Shown here piece after piece: positions 54,586 through 63,373 of a DNA stretch of 64,000 bases; position 1 is the stretch's first letter; each line of letters opens with the position of its first letter. The notes below the pieces were generated by a model that worked only from the letters and a program-made list of their open reading frames with translations, was not told the DNA's origin and ran no database searches. Position numbers and translations under genes: made by a program. The DNA is taken from assembly GCF_024199925.1 (NCBI RefSeq), contig NZ_JANADR010000001.1:3162001-3226000 (forward strand), given 5' to 3'. Source of the DNA: Bradyrhizobium sp. CCGUVB1N3 (GTDB lineage Bacteria; Pseudomonadota; Alphaproteobacteria; Rhizobiales; Xanthobacteraceae).

Positions 54586-55323
54586 CTAATGGCGCGTGCG
54601 CAAGTCCGACAGGAAGCGCTTGGCGCGGGGATGCTCCGGATTGCCGAAGAACTTGTCCGGCGTCGCAATCTCGACGATGCGCCCCACGTCCATGAACCAG
54701 ACGCGGTCGGCCACTTCGCGCGCGAAACCCATTTCGTGGGTCACGCACATCATGGTCATTCCTTCGTTGGCGAGGCTGCGCATGACCGCGAGAACCTCGC
54801 CGACCATTTCCGGATCGAGCGCGCTGGTCGGCTCGTCAAAGAGCATCGCTGGAGGCTCCATCGCCAGCGCCCGCGCAATCGCGACGCGCTGCTGCTGACC
54901 GCCGGAAAGCTGCGCTGGATGCGCCGACGCCTTCGAGGCGAGACCGACGCGGTCCAAGAGCTGCATCGCCTTGTCGTGGGCTTTGGCGCGATCGACACCT
55001 TTGATCTTCATCGGCGACAGCATGATATTGTCGAGCACGGACAGATGCGGGAACAGGTTGAAGCTCTGGAACACGAAGCCGATGTGACTGCGCAAGCGGT
55101 TGAGTTGCGCTCCGCTCATCCGGGCGTGGACATTCTGGCCGTCGAACATGAGCTCGCCGGACTGAATTTCCTCGAGCCGATTGACGGTCCGGATCAGGGT
55201 GGACTTGCCCGAGCCGGACGGACCGCACACGACCACCACCTCGCCGCGCTTCACCTCGGCGTTGATATCGGCAAGCGCCTGATAGTTGCCATACCACTTG
55301 TTGACGTTGCAGAACTTGATCAT
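54586..55323 (-). CDS. Polar amino-acid ABC transporter ATP-binding protein
   Basis: The 245-residue ATPase has Walker [11 protein letters not shown]-loop [17 protein letters not shown], signature [17 protein letters not shown], Walker [21 protein letters not shown] and H-loop [20 protein letters not shown]. The [10 protein letters not shown] text is characteristic of the GlnQ/HisP group. The ATG overlaps the upstream permease stop by four bases. It powers uptake by the two permeases and the binding protein. Confidence 0.94.
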   Translation of the reverse strand: MIKFCNVNKWYGNYQALADINAEVKRGEVVVVCGPSGSGKSTLIRTVNRLEEIQSGELMFDGQNVHARMSGAQLNRLRSHIGFVFQSFNLFPHLSVLDNIMLSPMKIKGVDRAKAHDKAMQLLDRVGLASKASAHPAQLSGGQQQRVAIARALAMEPPAMLFDEPTSALDPEMVGEVLAVMRSLANEGMTMMCVTHEMGFAREVADRVWFMDVGRIVEIATPDKFFGNPEHPRAKRFLSDLRTRH

Positions 55324-56093
55324 CGACGGACCTCCTGAACGGTCTCGGGCTTGATCACCGCGACGCCATCAACCATTAGAATTTGGGAAGCGCCGCGCCC
55401 CGCACGCTTTGCCGCGATACGGCGCTCCAGCCAGTTGGTGAGCTGTGTGAGCGTCCAGCAGACAGCGAAATAGATGATGGCGAGAACGAAGAAGACCTCG
55501 AACGGCTGGGTCAGAAGCTGATTGTTGATCTGATTGGCCGCAAACGTCAGTTCGGGAACGTTGATGACATAGGCGAGCGTCGTCTCCTTGATCGTCGATA
55601 CGAACTGGCTGAGGATGCTCGGGATCATGTTGTAGAGCGCCTGGGGCAGAATGACGTAGCGCATAGCCGAAAAGTGACTGTGGCCCAGCGCGCGTGCCGC
55701 ATCCATCTGTCCCTTGGGAAGAGCCTGGATGCCGGCACGGACGATCTCACTCAGGAATGCCGCCTCGTATACGACCAGCGTGCAGACCATCGCCAGGAAG
55801 CCGGGAACGATGCGTCCGATTAGAAGCGGCAACAGAAAATAGACCCAGAAGATGATCATCAGAAGCGGCACGCCGCGCATGACATAGACGAGCGCCGTGG
55901 CAGGCCAGTTCAACACGGGCCAGGGCGAGAGGCGCGCCAGCGCGACGAGAATGCTCAGCGGGAACGCCAATCCGATGCCAAGAATCGACAGCATCAGCGT
56001 CGCGGCAATGCCGCCGAGCGGGCCATTCGGAAACTGGCCGATCAGCAGGAGCAGCCAATTGTCGCTGACAATATGGTAGATATTGATCAGCAT
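55320..56093 (-). CDS. Polar amino-acid ABC transporter permease 2
   Basis: The 257-residue protein has five or more membrane helices and the HisMQ-type EAA loop [38 protein letters not shown]. It carries [28 protein letters not shown] at the start and [21 protein letters not shown], the RG-P-L-L motif of this family. It pairs with the permease just upstream (four-base gap) as a heterodimer, and its stop overlaps the ATPase start. Confidence 0.92.
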   Translation of the reverse strand: MLINIYHIVSDNWLLLLIGQFPNGPLGGIAATLMLSILGIGLAFPLSILVALARLSPWPVLNWPATALVYVMRGVPLLMIIFWVYFLLPLLIGRIVPGFLAMVCTLVVYEAAFLSEIVRAGIQALPKGQMDAARALGHSHFSAMRYVILPQALYNMIPSILSQFVSTIKETTLAYVINVPELTFAANQINNQLLTQPFEVFFVLAIIYFAVCWTLTQLTNWLERRIAAKRAGRGASQILMVDGVAVIKPETVQEVRR

Positions 56094-56096
56094 GGG

Positions 56097-56798
56097 TCAG
56101 GTGGCTCCCACCGGACTCGACCGACGACTCAGCCAGGCGCCAACCGCCATCAGCAGCAGCGAACAGGCGAGATAGATGATGGTCGCGATCAGATAGGTTT
56201 CGAACGTGCGGAAGCTCTGGTTTTCGACCTCCTTCACTGCATGCATCAGGTCGGTGACGCCGATCGCGACCGCAAGACTGCTGTTCTTGAACAGAGAAAC
56301 CGTATGGTTGATGAGCGGCGGCAGCGCGTTTCGCACCGCCTGCGGCATCATCACATAGCGCATCGCGCTGATGTAACCGTGCCCAAGCGCCTTGGCCGCC
56401 TCCATCTGCCCGGCTGCAACCGACCGCAGGCCGGAGCGCAAATCCTCGCTGAAATAGGCCGCCTGGCAAAGGCCAAGCCCGATCACGGCGAAGATCGCTT
56501 CACCATTGTGCACGCTGATCCAGTCTTGAAGCCCAAGTGGAAGCAGGCTCGATATGCCGAAGTACCACAGCATCAACTGCACGAGCGTCGGCACGTTCTG
56601 GTGATAGGAGATGTAGGTAGCCACCGCGCGGTCCGCGATCCGGCTCGGCGCCAGCCGGATGACGAGCAGCAGGATGCCGAGGCTCATCGCGAGCAGCCAG
56701 GACCCGATCGCCACCACCAGCGTCATCTCGAAGCCGTCGAGCAGCATCCGGCTATATTCGGGCTTGAGCAGGATCGCTGAGAGGTCGAGGCTGCTCAT
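56097..56798 (-). CDS. Polar amino-acid ABC transporter permease 1
   Basis: The 233-residue protein has the same layout: MLLDGFEMTLVVAIGSWLLAMSLGILLLVIRLA, YISYHQNVPTLVQLMLWYFGI (the family R-G/N-x-P-x-L region with HQN in place of RGT), and the EAA loop DLRSGLRSVAAGQMEAAKALGHGYISAMRYVMMPQAV. Helices near the C-terminus end in SRRSSPVGAT. It begins 9 bases after the SDR stop. Confidence 0.92.
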   Translation of the reverse strand: MSSLDLSAILLKPEYSRMLLDGFEMTLVVAIGSWLLAMSLGILLLVIRLAPSRIADRAVATYISYHQNVPTLVQLMLWYFGISSLLPLGLQDWISVHNGEAIFAVIGLGLCQAAYFSEDLRSGLRSVAAGQMEAAKALGHGYISAMRYVMMPQAVRNALPPLINHTVSLFKNSSLAVAIGVTDLMHAVKEVENQSFRTFETYLIATIIYLACSLLLMAVGAWLSRRSSPVGAT

Positions 56799-56807
56799 CG
56801 CGGGGAC

Positions 56808-57572
56808 TCAGCGGCTCGGCTCGGCGGTGGACGCGGCACCCTTCGCGGTCGACAGTCCGCCCGGGACCTGGAGCGTCGGAGTGATTTCCATGTATCCGAC
56901 GTTGACTGCTATGGGCGCGGCAATCGCAAACGCAATCGCGTCCGCGATGTCCTTCGCTTCGGGCAGCTCGTAGCCCTCAATGAAGCGTTCGTAGGTTTCC
57001 TTCGAGGCGCCGTGGACATGGGCAAAGATATCGGTGGCAACGCGGCCCGGGCAGATTTCGGTGACGCGAACGCGGCGGCCAAACACGTCGATGCGAAGCT
57101 GGCTCGACAGCATGCTGATGCCGGCCTTGGTCGCATGGTAGGAGGAGTTGCCTCCAAAATTGTAGGCGCCCGCAATCGAGCTGATGTTGACGATGTGGCC
57201 ACGGTCGCGCGCAGCCATGCCGGGCACGATCAGGCGGCAGAGATGCAAGACCGCGCGCAGGTTCACGTCGACGATGAGGTCGATGTCCTCTGCGTCGGCC
57301 TTCAGAAACGGCTTCGGCCGATCTACGCCGGCATTGTTGACGAGAATGTCGAACTCGATCTCTTTGGCAAGCTTCGTCACGCCAGCGAGATCCGTCACAT
57401 CGAGCGCGTGTCCGACGCAACCGGTCCGTCGCGCCAGCTCCTCGAGCGCGTTCGCGCCGCGCGCCAGCGCGTGCACTTCCAGGCCCTCGCGGCGCAATCG
57501 TTCGACGACAGCGGCACCGATGCCGGAAGAGGCGCCGGTGACGAGAGCCTTGCGATAGTCGGAGAACGGCAT
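56808..57572 (-). CDS. SDR family oxidoreductase heading the transporter operon
   Basis: The 254-residue SDR has ALVTGASSGIGAAVVERLRREG (cofactor loop), ILVNNAGVDRPKPF (NNAG), HIVNISSIAGAYNFGGNSS with catalytic Ser, and YHATKAGISMLSSQLRIDV with Tyr-x3-Lys. CPGRVATDIFAHVH follows. It resembles YdfG-type dehydrogenases of hydroxy acids or serine. As the first gene of a leftward operon with an amino-acid importer and an RraA-like protein, it probably oxidises the imported compound. A predicted Nac box lies 76-90 bases upstream of its start. Confidence 0.9.
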   Translation of the reverse strand: MPFSDYRKALVTGASSGIGAAVVERLRREGLEVHALARGANALEELARRTGCVGHALDVTDLAGVTKLAKEIEFDILVNNAGVDRPKPFLKADAEDIDLIVDVNLRAVLHLCRLIVPGMAARDRGHIVNISSIAGAYNFGGNSSYHATKAGISMLSSQLRIDVFGRRVRVTEICPGRVATDIFAHVHGASKETYERFIEGYELPEAKDIADAIAFAIAAPIAVNVGYMEITPTLQVPGGLSTAKGAASTAEPSR

Positions 57573-57647
57573 GGGCTGTCCTTGAGCTCGATGGTTTACG
57601 TTATCCCCTCGCCGCCACCCAGGCTAAGACGGAATATCTCTGGCGCG

Positions 57648-57662
57648 ATAAGGCTGCCTTAT
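57648..57662. promoter_or_regulatory. Predicted Nac box 1 (SDR-transporter operon)
   Basis: ATAAGGCTGCCTTAT fits ATA-N9-TAT with outer arms ATAAG/CTTAT. It overlaps the pxpA stop codon and lies upstream of the SDR gene. About 40 surrounding bases (GACGGAAT..., ...ATGTCC-GGC) match the copy at 62368, in the same orientation. Confidence 0.7.
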
Positions 57663-58456
57663 GTCCGGGCATGCCCATCCCAGCGGCATCCTTGCTGCGA
57701 AATGGGCACGATGCTGGCGCCGCTGGCCACGACCTCCTCGCGGATGGCTCTCGCCAGATCGACGGCGCCGTCGGTATCGCCGTGCAACAGAATGCTCGCG
57801 GGTCGCATCTCCAGCGAGTTTCCGCTGTGGGTCACAATCTCGCCCTGGCGAAGGATGCGCTTGACCCGCTCAAGCACGTGGGCACGGTCATGGATCACCG
57901 ACCCGGCAAGCTTGCGTGACACCAGCAGGCCGTCATCGTCATAGGCGCGATCCGCCAGGAAGGTCGACGCGGCCCGCAAGCCGCAATCCCTGGCGGCCGC
58001 TTCCATGGCGCGGCTTGCCGAGGTGAGCAGGATCAGCTTCGGATCAAAGGCTGCAACAGCGCGCACCAGGGCGGCCGCCAGCGCATGATCTGCCGCGACC
58101 ATGTTGCCGAGCGCACCGTGAAAGCTCATATGCGTCATGCGCGCGCCGCACGAGCGGCAGATCCCGTCGAGCGCTCCAAGCTGATAGGTCACGATCGCGG
58201 CAAGCTCGGTGATATCGATCTGCATGACGCGGCGACCAAAGCCCTGACGGTCGGGGAAGCCGACATGCGCGCCGATGTCGACACCGCGCGCCATGGCAAG
58301 CTCGACAGTGCGCTGCATGATCAGCGGATCGCCCGCATGGAACCCGCAAGCCAAATTGGCCGAAGACAACACGTCCAGGAGCGCAGTGTCGTCGCCCATG
58401 CGCCAGGGTCCATAGCCCTCGGCAAGATCGGCATTGAGGTCGATATCCATGGTCAA
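57659..58456 (-). CDS. pxpA: 5-oxoprolinase subunit A (LamB/YcsF family)
   Basis: The 265-residue protein has the family opening DLNADLAEGYGPWRMGDD, then SSANLACGFHAGDPLIMQRTVELAMARGVDIGAHVGFPDRQGFGRR. YQLGALDGICRSCG, MSFHGALGNMVAADHALAAAL, and ASTFLADRAYDDDGLLVSRKLAGSVI follow. With PxpB and PxpC it cleaves 5-oxoproline to glutamate using ATP. The ATG at 58456 overlaps the previous stop by four bases. In the position where most members have 'KPHGALYN' this one reads SFHGALGN. It ends the carboxylase-oxoprolinase operon. Confidence 0.92.
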   Translation of the reverse strand: MTMDIDLNADLAEGYGPWRMGDDTALLDVLSSANLACGFHAGDPLIMQRTVELAMARGVDIGAHVGFPDRQGFGRRVMQIDITELAAIVTYQLGALDGICRSCGARMTHMSFHGALGNMVAADHALAAALVRAVAAFDPKLILLTSASRAMEAAARDCGLRAASTFLADRAYDDDGLLVSRKLAGSVIHDRAHVLERVKRILRQGEIVTHSGNSLEMRPASILLHGDTDGAVDLARAIREEVVASGASIVPISQQGCRWDGHART

Positions 58457-58857
58457 GCCTCACTCGCGATGTCGGAAAGTCGGGTGATCTCGGCGCCAAA
58501 CCCGACCAACGCGCCCTCTTCTGCCACGACCTCGACAACGACCCCGTCGCAGGGCGCGTCGATCGGAACCAGCAGCGCGCCAACTTGCAACAACGCGACC
58601 GTCTGGCCGACGCGAACCAGGCTTCCACACGGCGCGAGCGGAACGCGCCGCATCGGATGACTGTGCAGCAGAGTCCCCGCCATTGGCGCCTTCACGACGT
58701 GAGTGACGGCGCGCGCGGCGTCCGTCGTCTTCACTTGGAGCCCCTGCCGGACAGCGCGCCCGAGACGCAACTCGCGGTCCGGGCCGCTCAGCTCGAGGTA
58801 GTCGATGCCCGCTTCGGCAAGCCACGACGAGAGCTGGTCAACATGCTGGAACGGCAT
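58453..58857 (-). CDS. Biotin-carrier-like protein lacking the biotin lysine
   Basis: The 134-residue protein resembles the acetyl-CoA carboxylase carrier family. It has an N-terminal helical part (HVDQLSSWLAEAGIDYLELSG...LRLGR), then a lipoyl/biotinyl domain from KAPMAGTLLHSHP to VVAEEGALVGFGAEITRL. Where carriers have E-A-M-K-[LM], this one reads L-Q-V-G-A-L, so the modified Lys is Ala and the flanking Met is Gly. It cannot be biotinylated at the normal place. The paralog at 61856 keeps EAMK. It may be structural, helping to assemble the Pxp or carboxylase complex, or decayed. Confidence 0.75.
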   Translation of the reverse strand: MPFQHVDQLSSWLAEAGIDYLELSGPDRELRLGRAVRQGLQVKTTDAARAVTHVVKAPMAGTLLHSHPMRRVPLAPCGSLVRVGQTVALLQVGALLVPIDAPCDGVVVEVVAEEGALVGFGAEITRLSDIASEA

Positions 58858-59840
58858 CAGCGCCCTCCCCGCTGTGCACGGAAAAGACCGACCAGACGTC
58901 GCGCTTCGGCAAGCCAGCGGTCGTTCGCATCCTGGGCCACGACGGCCTCATCCCAAGTCACCTCGACAAAGCGGATGCGGCCGCCGATCGGCGCCTGCCC
59001 GAGGCGCCACAAGTCGGCCTCGATAACGGTTCCGATCTTGGGATAGCCGCCAGACGGCTGGGCATCACGCATCTGCACGATGGGCTGACCGCCATGCGGG
59101 ACCTGGATCACCCCCGGCACGATCCCGTGCGAGCGCAATTCGAGCGGCACCTTGGGCATCAAGGGGGTGCCCTCGAGGCGGAACCCGTAGCGATCGCTCT
59201 GCGGCGAAATCCGCCATGGCTCGTTCCACAGGCTCGCCTGAGCGTGCGGCGTATAGGCATCGTATTCGGCGGCGCGAAGCACCCGTACGGCCGGCAGGCC
59301 ATCCACCGTCAGCGGCATCGCCAACGCGGGCGGATTGAGGCCCACGCGTGCACCCGCTGCGCGAAATGGTCCGGTCGCAATCTTGTCGCCTGTGCGAAGG
59401 GCGCGTCCCTCGAGACCACCAAACTCGCCGCGTAATTGCGTGCTGCGCGAGCCCAGCACTGCCAGCACATCGACGCCGCCGGCAACGCAAAGATAGGCGC
59501 GGCTCGCGGCCCAGCCGTCGCGCCGCGGAAGTCCAAGATGGAGCAGCTGTCCGGCGCTGGCATGATGCACGCACCATGGCAGGACTGCCAGATCATCGAG
59601 TCTCGCGTCGCAATCTGCTCCCGTCACGGCGAACGCCGTGTCCTCCTGGAAACGGATCCGAAACGGAAAAATCTGGATCTCGATCGCCGCCGCATCGTCG
59701 GGATTGCCGAGCAGGATGTTGCCGGCCGCGACTGCAAGGTCATCCATGGCCCCTGAGGTACCGACGCCCCATTTGAGCGCGCCCTTGCGGCCAAGATCCT
59801 GAATTGTCGCAAGCCCGCCGGTGGCGATGATCTCAATCAT
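58857..59840 (-). CDS. pxpC: 5-oxoprolinase subunit C (KipA-like)
   Basis: The 327-residue protein has the biotin-dependent carboxyltransferase-like fold of PxpC/KipA: LATIQDLGRKGALKWGVGTSGAMDDLAVAAGNILLGN, FAVTGADCDARLDD, SRAYLCVAGGVDVLAVLGSRSTQL, RISPQSDRYGFRLEG, and GIVPGVIQVPHGGQPIVQMRDAQPSGGYPKIG. SDRYGFRLEG and PSGGYPKIG are diagnostic. It acts with PxpB. Its start overlaps the PxpB stop by four bases, and the carrier-like gene begins at its last base. Confidence 0.92.
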   Translation of the reverse strand: MIEIIATGGLATIQDLGRKGALKWGVGTSGAMDDLAVAAGNILLGNPDDAAAIEIQIFPFRIRFQEDTAFAVTGADCDARLDDLAVLPWCVHHASAGQLLHLGLPRRDGWAASRAYLCVAGGVDVLAVLGSRSTQLRGEFGGLEGRALRTGDKIATGPFRAAGARVGLNPPALAMPLTVDGLPAVRVLRAAEYDAYTPHAQASLWNEPWRISPQSDRYGFRLEGTPLMPKVPLELRSHGIVPGVIQVPHGGQPIVQMRDAQPSGGYPKIGTVIEADLWRLGQAPIGGRIRFVEVTWDEAVVAQDANDRWLAEARRLVGLFRAQRGGR

Positions 59841-60496
59841 CGGATCACCGCCGCGATGCGAAAGCGGATGCTGTCACCGGGACGCAGCAGCGCCGGTGGG
59901 TCGCTGGCCGGGTCAAAGAAACGCATCTCGGTGCTGCCGATCGTGTTCCAGCCGCTCGGCCCGGGCGATGCGGACACGCCGGTCTGACCGCCGCCGATTG
60001 AGACGGCGCCTCCCGGAATCCTCAGCGTAGGGGTCTTGCGGCGCGGCGTAGCTATCCGCTGGTCCATGCCGCCGAGATAGCAATAGCCGGGATGACTGCC
60101 GAGCGCGTAGACGTGATAGATCGGCGCACTATGGATTTCGGCAATGTCGTCGAGGCTCAATCCCGTATGCGCGACGACATCGGCGACATGCGGCCCGCCC
60201 TCGCCGCCATAGACCACCGGCAGCTCGATCAGCCGGCCTTCCAGCTTGAGCGCCGCGGCGCTGGCCCAGGCCGACCGTAACCTCGTTTCAATCGATGTAA
60301 GCGAGCTGGGCGGACGCACAAAGCTGAGCATGACGTTGTTCATGCCCGGCACGGCCTCGCGAATTTCAGGCCATTGCCCGGCTTCCTCGGCTAGCGCCCA
60401 GATCCGCCGCTGCGTGTCGAGTTCCGTCGGACCGGGCGCATCGAACAGCAATGCGCTCGTTCCAAGCAGGCTGATCCGGGGCTCATCGGTGCTCAT
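59837..60496 (-). CDS. pxpB: 5-oxoprolinase subunit B (KipI-like)
   Basis: The 219-residue protein matches the KipI/PxpB family: RISLLGTSALLFDAP, EIREAVPGMNNVMLSFVRP (the PG-x-N/S-x2-V motif), LPVVYGGEGGPHVADVVAHTGLS, and LGSHPGYCYLGGMDQRIATPRRKTPTLRIPGGAVSIGGGQTGVSASPGPSGWNTIGST. The last stretch is the cyclophilin-like catalytic region. It works with PxpC and PxpA on 5-oxoproline. The ATG overlaps the biotin carboxylase stop, so these genes are translated together. Confidence 0.92.
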   Translation of the reverse strand: MSTDEPRISLLGTSALLFDAPGPTELDTQRRIWALAEEAGQWPEIREAVPGMNNVMLSFVRPPSSLTSIETRLRSAWASAAALKLEGRLIELPVVYGGEGGPHVADVVAHTGLSLDDIAEIHSAPIYHVYALGSHPGYCYLGGMDQRIATPRRKTPTLRIPGGAVSIGGGQTGVSASPGPSGWNTIGSTEMRFFDPASDPPALLRPGDSIRFRIAAVIR

Positions 60497-61848
60497 GCGC
60501 GGGGTGCTCCCTCGCGCAGGCGGCGTTCGAGATAGTGGATGTCGACCGCCCCCGAGCTGAAGGCCGGGTCCGACGCAATGCGGCGGTGTAGCGGCAAATT
60601 GGTGGAGATCCCCGAGACGCTCATTTCATCGAGCGCGAGCCGCAGCCGCGCCAGCGCATCAGCACGATCGTCGCCATGGACGATCAGCTTTGCGATCATG
60701 GAATCGTAGTGCGGTGAGACCGTGTAGCCGGCACCGGCATGGCTGTCGACGCGCACGCCGTAGCCGCCCGGCAGTTCCCAGCCGGTGATGCGGCCCGGTG
60801 ACGGCGCGAAGCTATCCGGGTTCTCGGCATTGATCCGGCACTCGAAGGCATGTCCGCGGCAGCGAATATCCGCTTGCGTCAACGCCAGCCGTTCCCCGCG
60901 CGCGACGCGGATCTGCTGCTGGACGATGTCGATCCCGGCCGTCATCTCGGTGACGGGATGCTCGACCTGCAGTCGCGTGTTCATTTCGATGAAATAGAAG
61001 GCACCGTCTTCGAACAGGAATTCGAACGTGCCGAGCCCCTGATACTGGATCTGCTGACAGGCCCGCGCGCAGCGTTCGCCGATCTCGGCAATGAGCGCAT
61101 CCGCGATTCCCGGCGCGGGCGCCTCTTCGATCACCTTCTGGTGGCGGCGCTGGAGCGAGCAGTCCCGGCTGCCGAGCCAAAGCGCCTGACCATACCCATC
61201 GGCGAGCACCTGGATTTCGACGTGCCGGGGATGGGTCAGGAATTTTTCGATATAGACTTCGCCGTTGTCGAAGGCGCGTCGCGCTTCCTCGCGGGTGACG
61301 GCGAGCGCATCGAGCAGCGCTGCCTCTTCGGTGACGATCCGCATCCCTCGCCCGCCACCTCCGCCTGCGGCTTTGACGATGACGGGATAGCCGATCGCAT
61401 GAGCGAGGCGACGAACGGCCTCGGGATCATCCGGCAAGGTTGCGTCGGGGCCGGGAACGCAGGGCACGCCCGCCGCGCGCATCGCCTTCTTGGCGGCAAC
61501 CTTGTCGCCCATGGTCCGAATGCATTCGGCGGAAGGGCCGATGAAGGTCAGGCCAGCCTCGCTGACGCGCTCGGCGAATTGGGCGTTCTCGGCCAGAAAT
61601 CCATATCCGGGGTGAACAGCTTCAGCACCTGTCGCCTTGGCCGCGAGCAAGATGGCGGCCTGATCGAGATAGCTATGCGTCGCCGCAGCCGGACCGATGC
61701 AGACTGCCACATCCGCGCGTTCGACATAGGGCGCATCGCGATCGGCCTCGGAATAGACGACGATGGTGCGCAGGCCGAGGCTCCGACACGCCCGCTGGAT
61801 ACGAAGCGCAATCTCACCGCGGTTTGCGATCAGAACGGACTCGAACAT
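60493..61848 (-). CDS. accC: Biotin carboxylase subunit (AccC-like)
   Basis: The 451-residue protein is complete. ESVLIANRGEIALRIQRACRSLGL opens the N-terminal fold, HPGYGFLAENAQFA is a marker segment, and KAAGGGGGRGMRIV is the ATP-grasp glycine loop. RHVEIQVLADGYG, RDCSLQRRHQKVIEEAPAPG and FIEMNTRLQVEHPVTEMTAGIDIV carry the Arg, Lys and Glu residues that bind ATP, bicarbonate and biotin. It would carboxylate biotin on the carrier at 61856. In an operon with PxpBCA it is a paralog dedicated to this cluster, not the housekeeping accC; the acceptor of the carboxyl group is unknown. Confidence 0.92.
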   Translation of the reverse strand: MFESVLIANRGEIALRIQRACRSLGLRTIVVYSEADRDAPYVERADVAVCIGPAAATHSYLDQAAILLAAKATGAEAVHPGYGFLAENAQFAERVSEAGLTFIGPSAECIRTMGDKVAAKKAMRAAGVPCVPGPDATLPDDPEAVRRLAHAIGYPVIVKAAGGGGGRGMRIVTEEAALLDALAVTREEARRAFDNGEVYIEKFLTHPRHVEIQVLADGYGQALWLGSRDCSLQRRHQKVIEEAPAPGIADALIAEIGERCARACQQIQYQGLGTFEFLFEDGAFYFIEMNTRLQVEHPVTEMTAGIDIVQQQIRVARGERLALTQADIRCRGHAFECRINAENPDSFAPSPGRITGWELPGGYGVRVDSHAGAGYTVSPHYDSMIAKLIVHGDDRADALARLRLALDEMSVSGISTNLPLHRRIASDPAFSSGAVDIHYLERRLREGAPRA

Positions 61849-61855
61849 GGGTGCC

Positions 61856-62275
61856 TCAGACGGTGCGCATCAGCGGCTGACCTGCCTCGACGAGGGTTCC
61901 GGGGGCGACGAGGATCGCTTCGAGGATTCCGTCCCTTTCGGCGCGGACTTCGATGAACGTCTTCATCGCCTCGATGACACAGATCGCCATGCCGGCCTTG
62001 ATCGCCTGACCGACCTCGACATAGGGCGGCTGATCCGGTCCGGGGCGCAGATAGACGATGCCGGAAAGCGGCGCGCAGATCTCCGGCGCTGCCGGGGGCG
62101 TTTCTATCGGGGCGTTTGGACGAGACGGCGATCGGTCCGCAGCGGGGGACACGGACTGGCTTCGCACGCCGTTGCGCACCAACCGAAGCGTCCAGCCGTC
62201 CTTGCTCGCCTCGAGCTCGGCAAGATCGGACGACGCCATCGCGTCAATGAACGCCTTGATCTGCGCCAGGTCCAT
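61856..62275 (-). CDS. accB: Biotin carboxyl carrier protein (AccB-like)
   Basis: The 139-residue protein has an N-terminal helix pair (DLAQIKAFIDAMASSDLAELE...WTLRLVRNG), a Pro/Ala-rich linker and the biotinyl domain: EICAPLSGIVYLRPGPDQPPYVEVGQAIKAGMAICVIEAMKTFIEVRAERDGILEAILVAPGTLVEAGQPL. EAMK holds the biotinylated lysine. It is the first gene of the operon, 7 bases upstream of the carboxylase gene, and has a predicted Nac box about 100 bases upstream of its start. Confidence 0.9.
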   Translation of the reverse strand: MDLAQIKAFIDAMASSDLAELEASKDGWTLRLVRNGVRSQSVSPAADRSPSRPNAPIETPPAAPEICAPLSGIVYLRPGPDQPPYVEVGQAIKAGMAICVIEAMKTFIEVRAERDGILEAILVAPGTLVEAGQPLMRTV

Positions 62276-62367
62276 CGGCGCCTACCGATCGCAGTCATGA
62301 GCATCAAACATGCGTAAAGGCTAGCGTGCGAAGCGAACGCTCGCCAAGACGGAATGTATTTGACCCG

Positions 62368-62382
62368 ATAAGGGGTGCTTAT
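62368..62382. promoter_or_regulatory. Predicted Nac box 2 (carboxylase-oxoprolinase operon)
   Basis: ATAAGGGGTGCTTAT fits ATA-N9-TAT. It lies in the 141-base gap between the LysR stop and the carrier gene start. The flanks GACGGAAT and ATGTCCCGGC repeat those of the box at 57648. Confidence 0.7.
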
Positions 62383-62416
62383 GTCCCGGCGCGCCGCGCC
62401 CCACGAGCGGCTCGTG

Positions 62417-63313
62417 TCACGACAGGCTCGCGACGAGTTCCAGGAGGAGTTCCTTGATCGCCGAAGCTGGCTCCGACAGCGGCAAGTGATCCGACTGGCA
62501 GAGCGCCAAGGGCGCCTCGATGGTCGGCTGGATGATGCGAGACAGCCAGGCGTTGGAGGATCGGGCGACCTCACGTGCCATGGATTCCGGCAGGATCGTC
62601 GCGCCAAGACCGCTGGCGATGACGGCCGACAGCGTTCCGGCCGATTCGATTTCTGCGACCACGCGAGGCGTCATCCCGAGTCCTGAAAACGCCTCGTTCA
62701 CCATTCTTCGCACGACGTTGTAGGGCCGCGGGAGGTAGAGATCCAGATCAGCGATCGTGTGCAACGATACATCGCTGGGGGACGCGACCATGCTGTCGGG
62801 GCCCACCAAATACAGTTGCTCCTTGAACAGCGGAAGGAACGTCAATCCATGCACGATGGTCTGGCCGCCATAGAGCACTGCAATGTCCATCCGCCCATTC
62901 ATCACGAGCTCCGACAGCGTACTGCCGTAGGTCTCGTTCAGATAGAGCAGGATGCCGGGGTGACGCGCCCGGGCAGTGCGCAGAAGCGGCAGCGACAGAC
63001 GCGCGGCAGCCGTTCCCGGCGCGAGCCCGACTGACACCGCGCCGGACAGGCCTTGCCCCGCTGCCTTCATATCGGCATTAGCCTGGTCCCATTGGCGCAA
63101 GATGAGCTGGGCATGCCGGTAGAGAACCTTTCCGGCTTCGGTTGGCACCACACCACGCTTGGTGCGCAATAACAGCTGCTGACGTACCTCGCCCTCCAAC
63201 GTCGCCACTTGCTGACTGAGCGCGGGCTGCGCCACGTGAAGAATGTCCGCGGCCTGCGTCAGACTGCCGATATCGACAATCTTCACGAAATATTGCAGGC
63301 GCCTCAAGTTCAC
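62417..63313 (-). CDS. nac: LysR family regulator, Nac-like
   Basis: The 298-residue protein is a full LysR regulator. The start RLQYFVKIVDIGSLTQAADILHVAQPALSQQVATLEGEV and LLLRTKRGVVPTEAGKVLYRHA follow E. coli/Klebsiella Nac very closely, as do LSGAVSVGLAPGTAAARLSLPLL and EIESAGTLSAVIASGLGATILPESMA in the effector domain. Nac is made under nitrogen limitation and binds ATA-N9-TAT sites without a ligand. Three such sites lie in this region at the promoters of its neighbours and of itself. It is divergent from the aminotransferase gene. The identification is by family pattern; nitrogen control is inferred. Confidence 0.85.
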   Translation of the reverse strand: MNLRRLQYFVKIVDIGSLTQAADILHVAQPALSQQVATLEGEVRQQLLLRTKRGVVPTEAGKVLYRHAQLILRQWDQANADMKAAGQGLSGAVSVGLAPGTAAARLSLPLLRTARARHPGILLYLNETYGSTLSELVMNGRMDIAVLYGGQTIVHGLTFLPLFKEQLYLVGPDSMVASPSDVSLHTIADLDLYLPRPYNVVRRMVNEAFSGLGMTPRVVAEIESAGTLSAVIASGLGATILPESMAREVARSSNAWLSRIIQPTIEAPLALCQSDHLPLSEPASAIKELLLELVASLS

Positions 63314-63373
63314 GTCGTTTCTCCCGTTCCGCGACCATCGTACACCGAAGTCTAGTCGATTTCCGCGCCAGTC

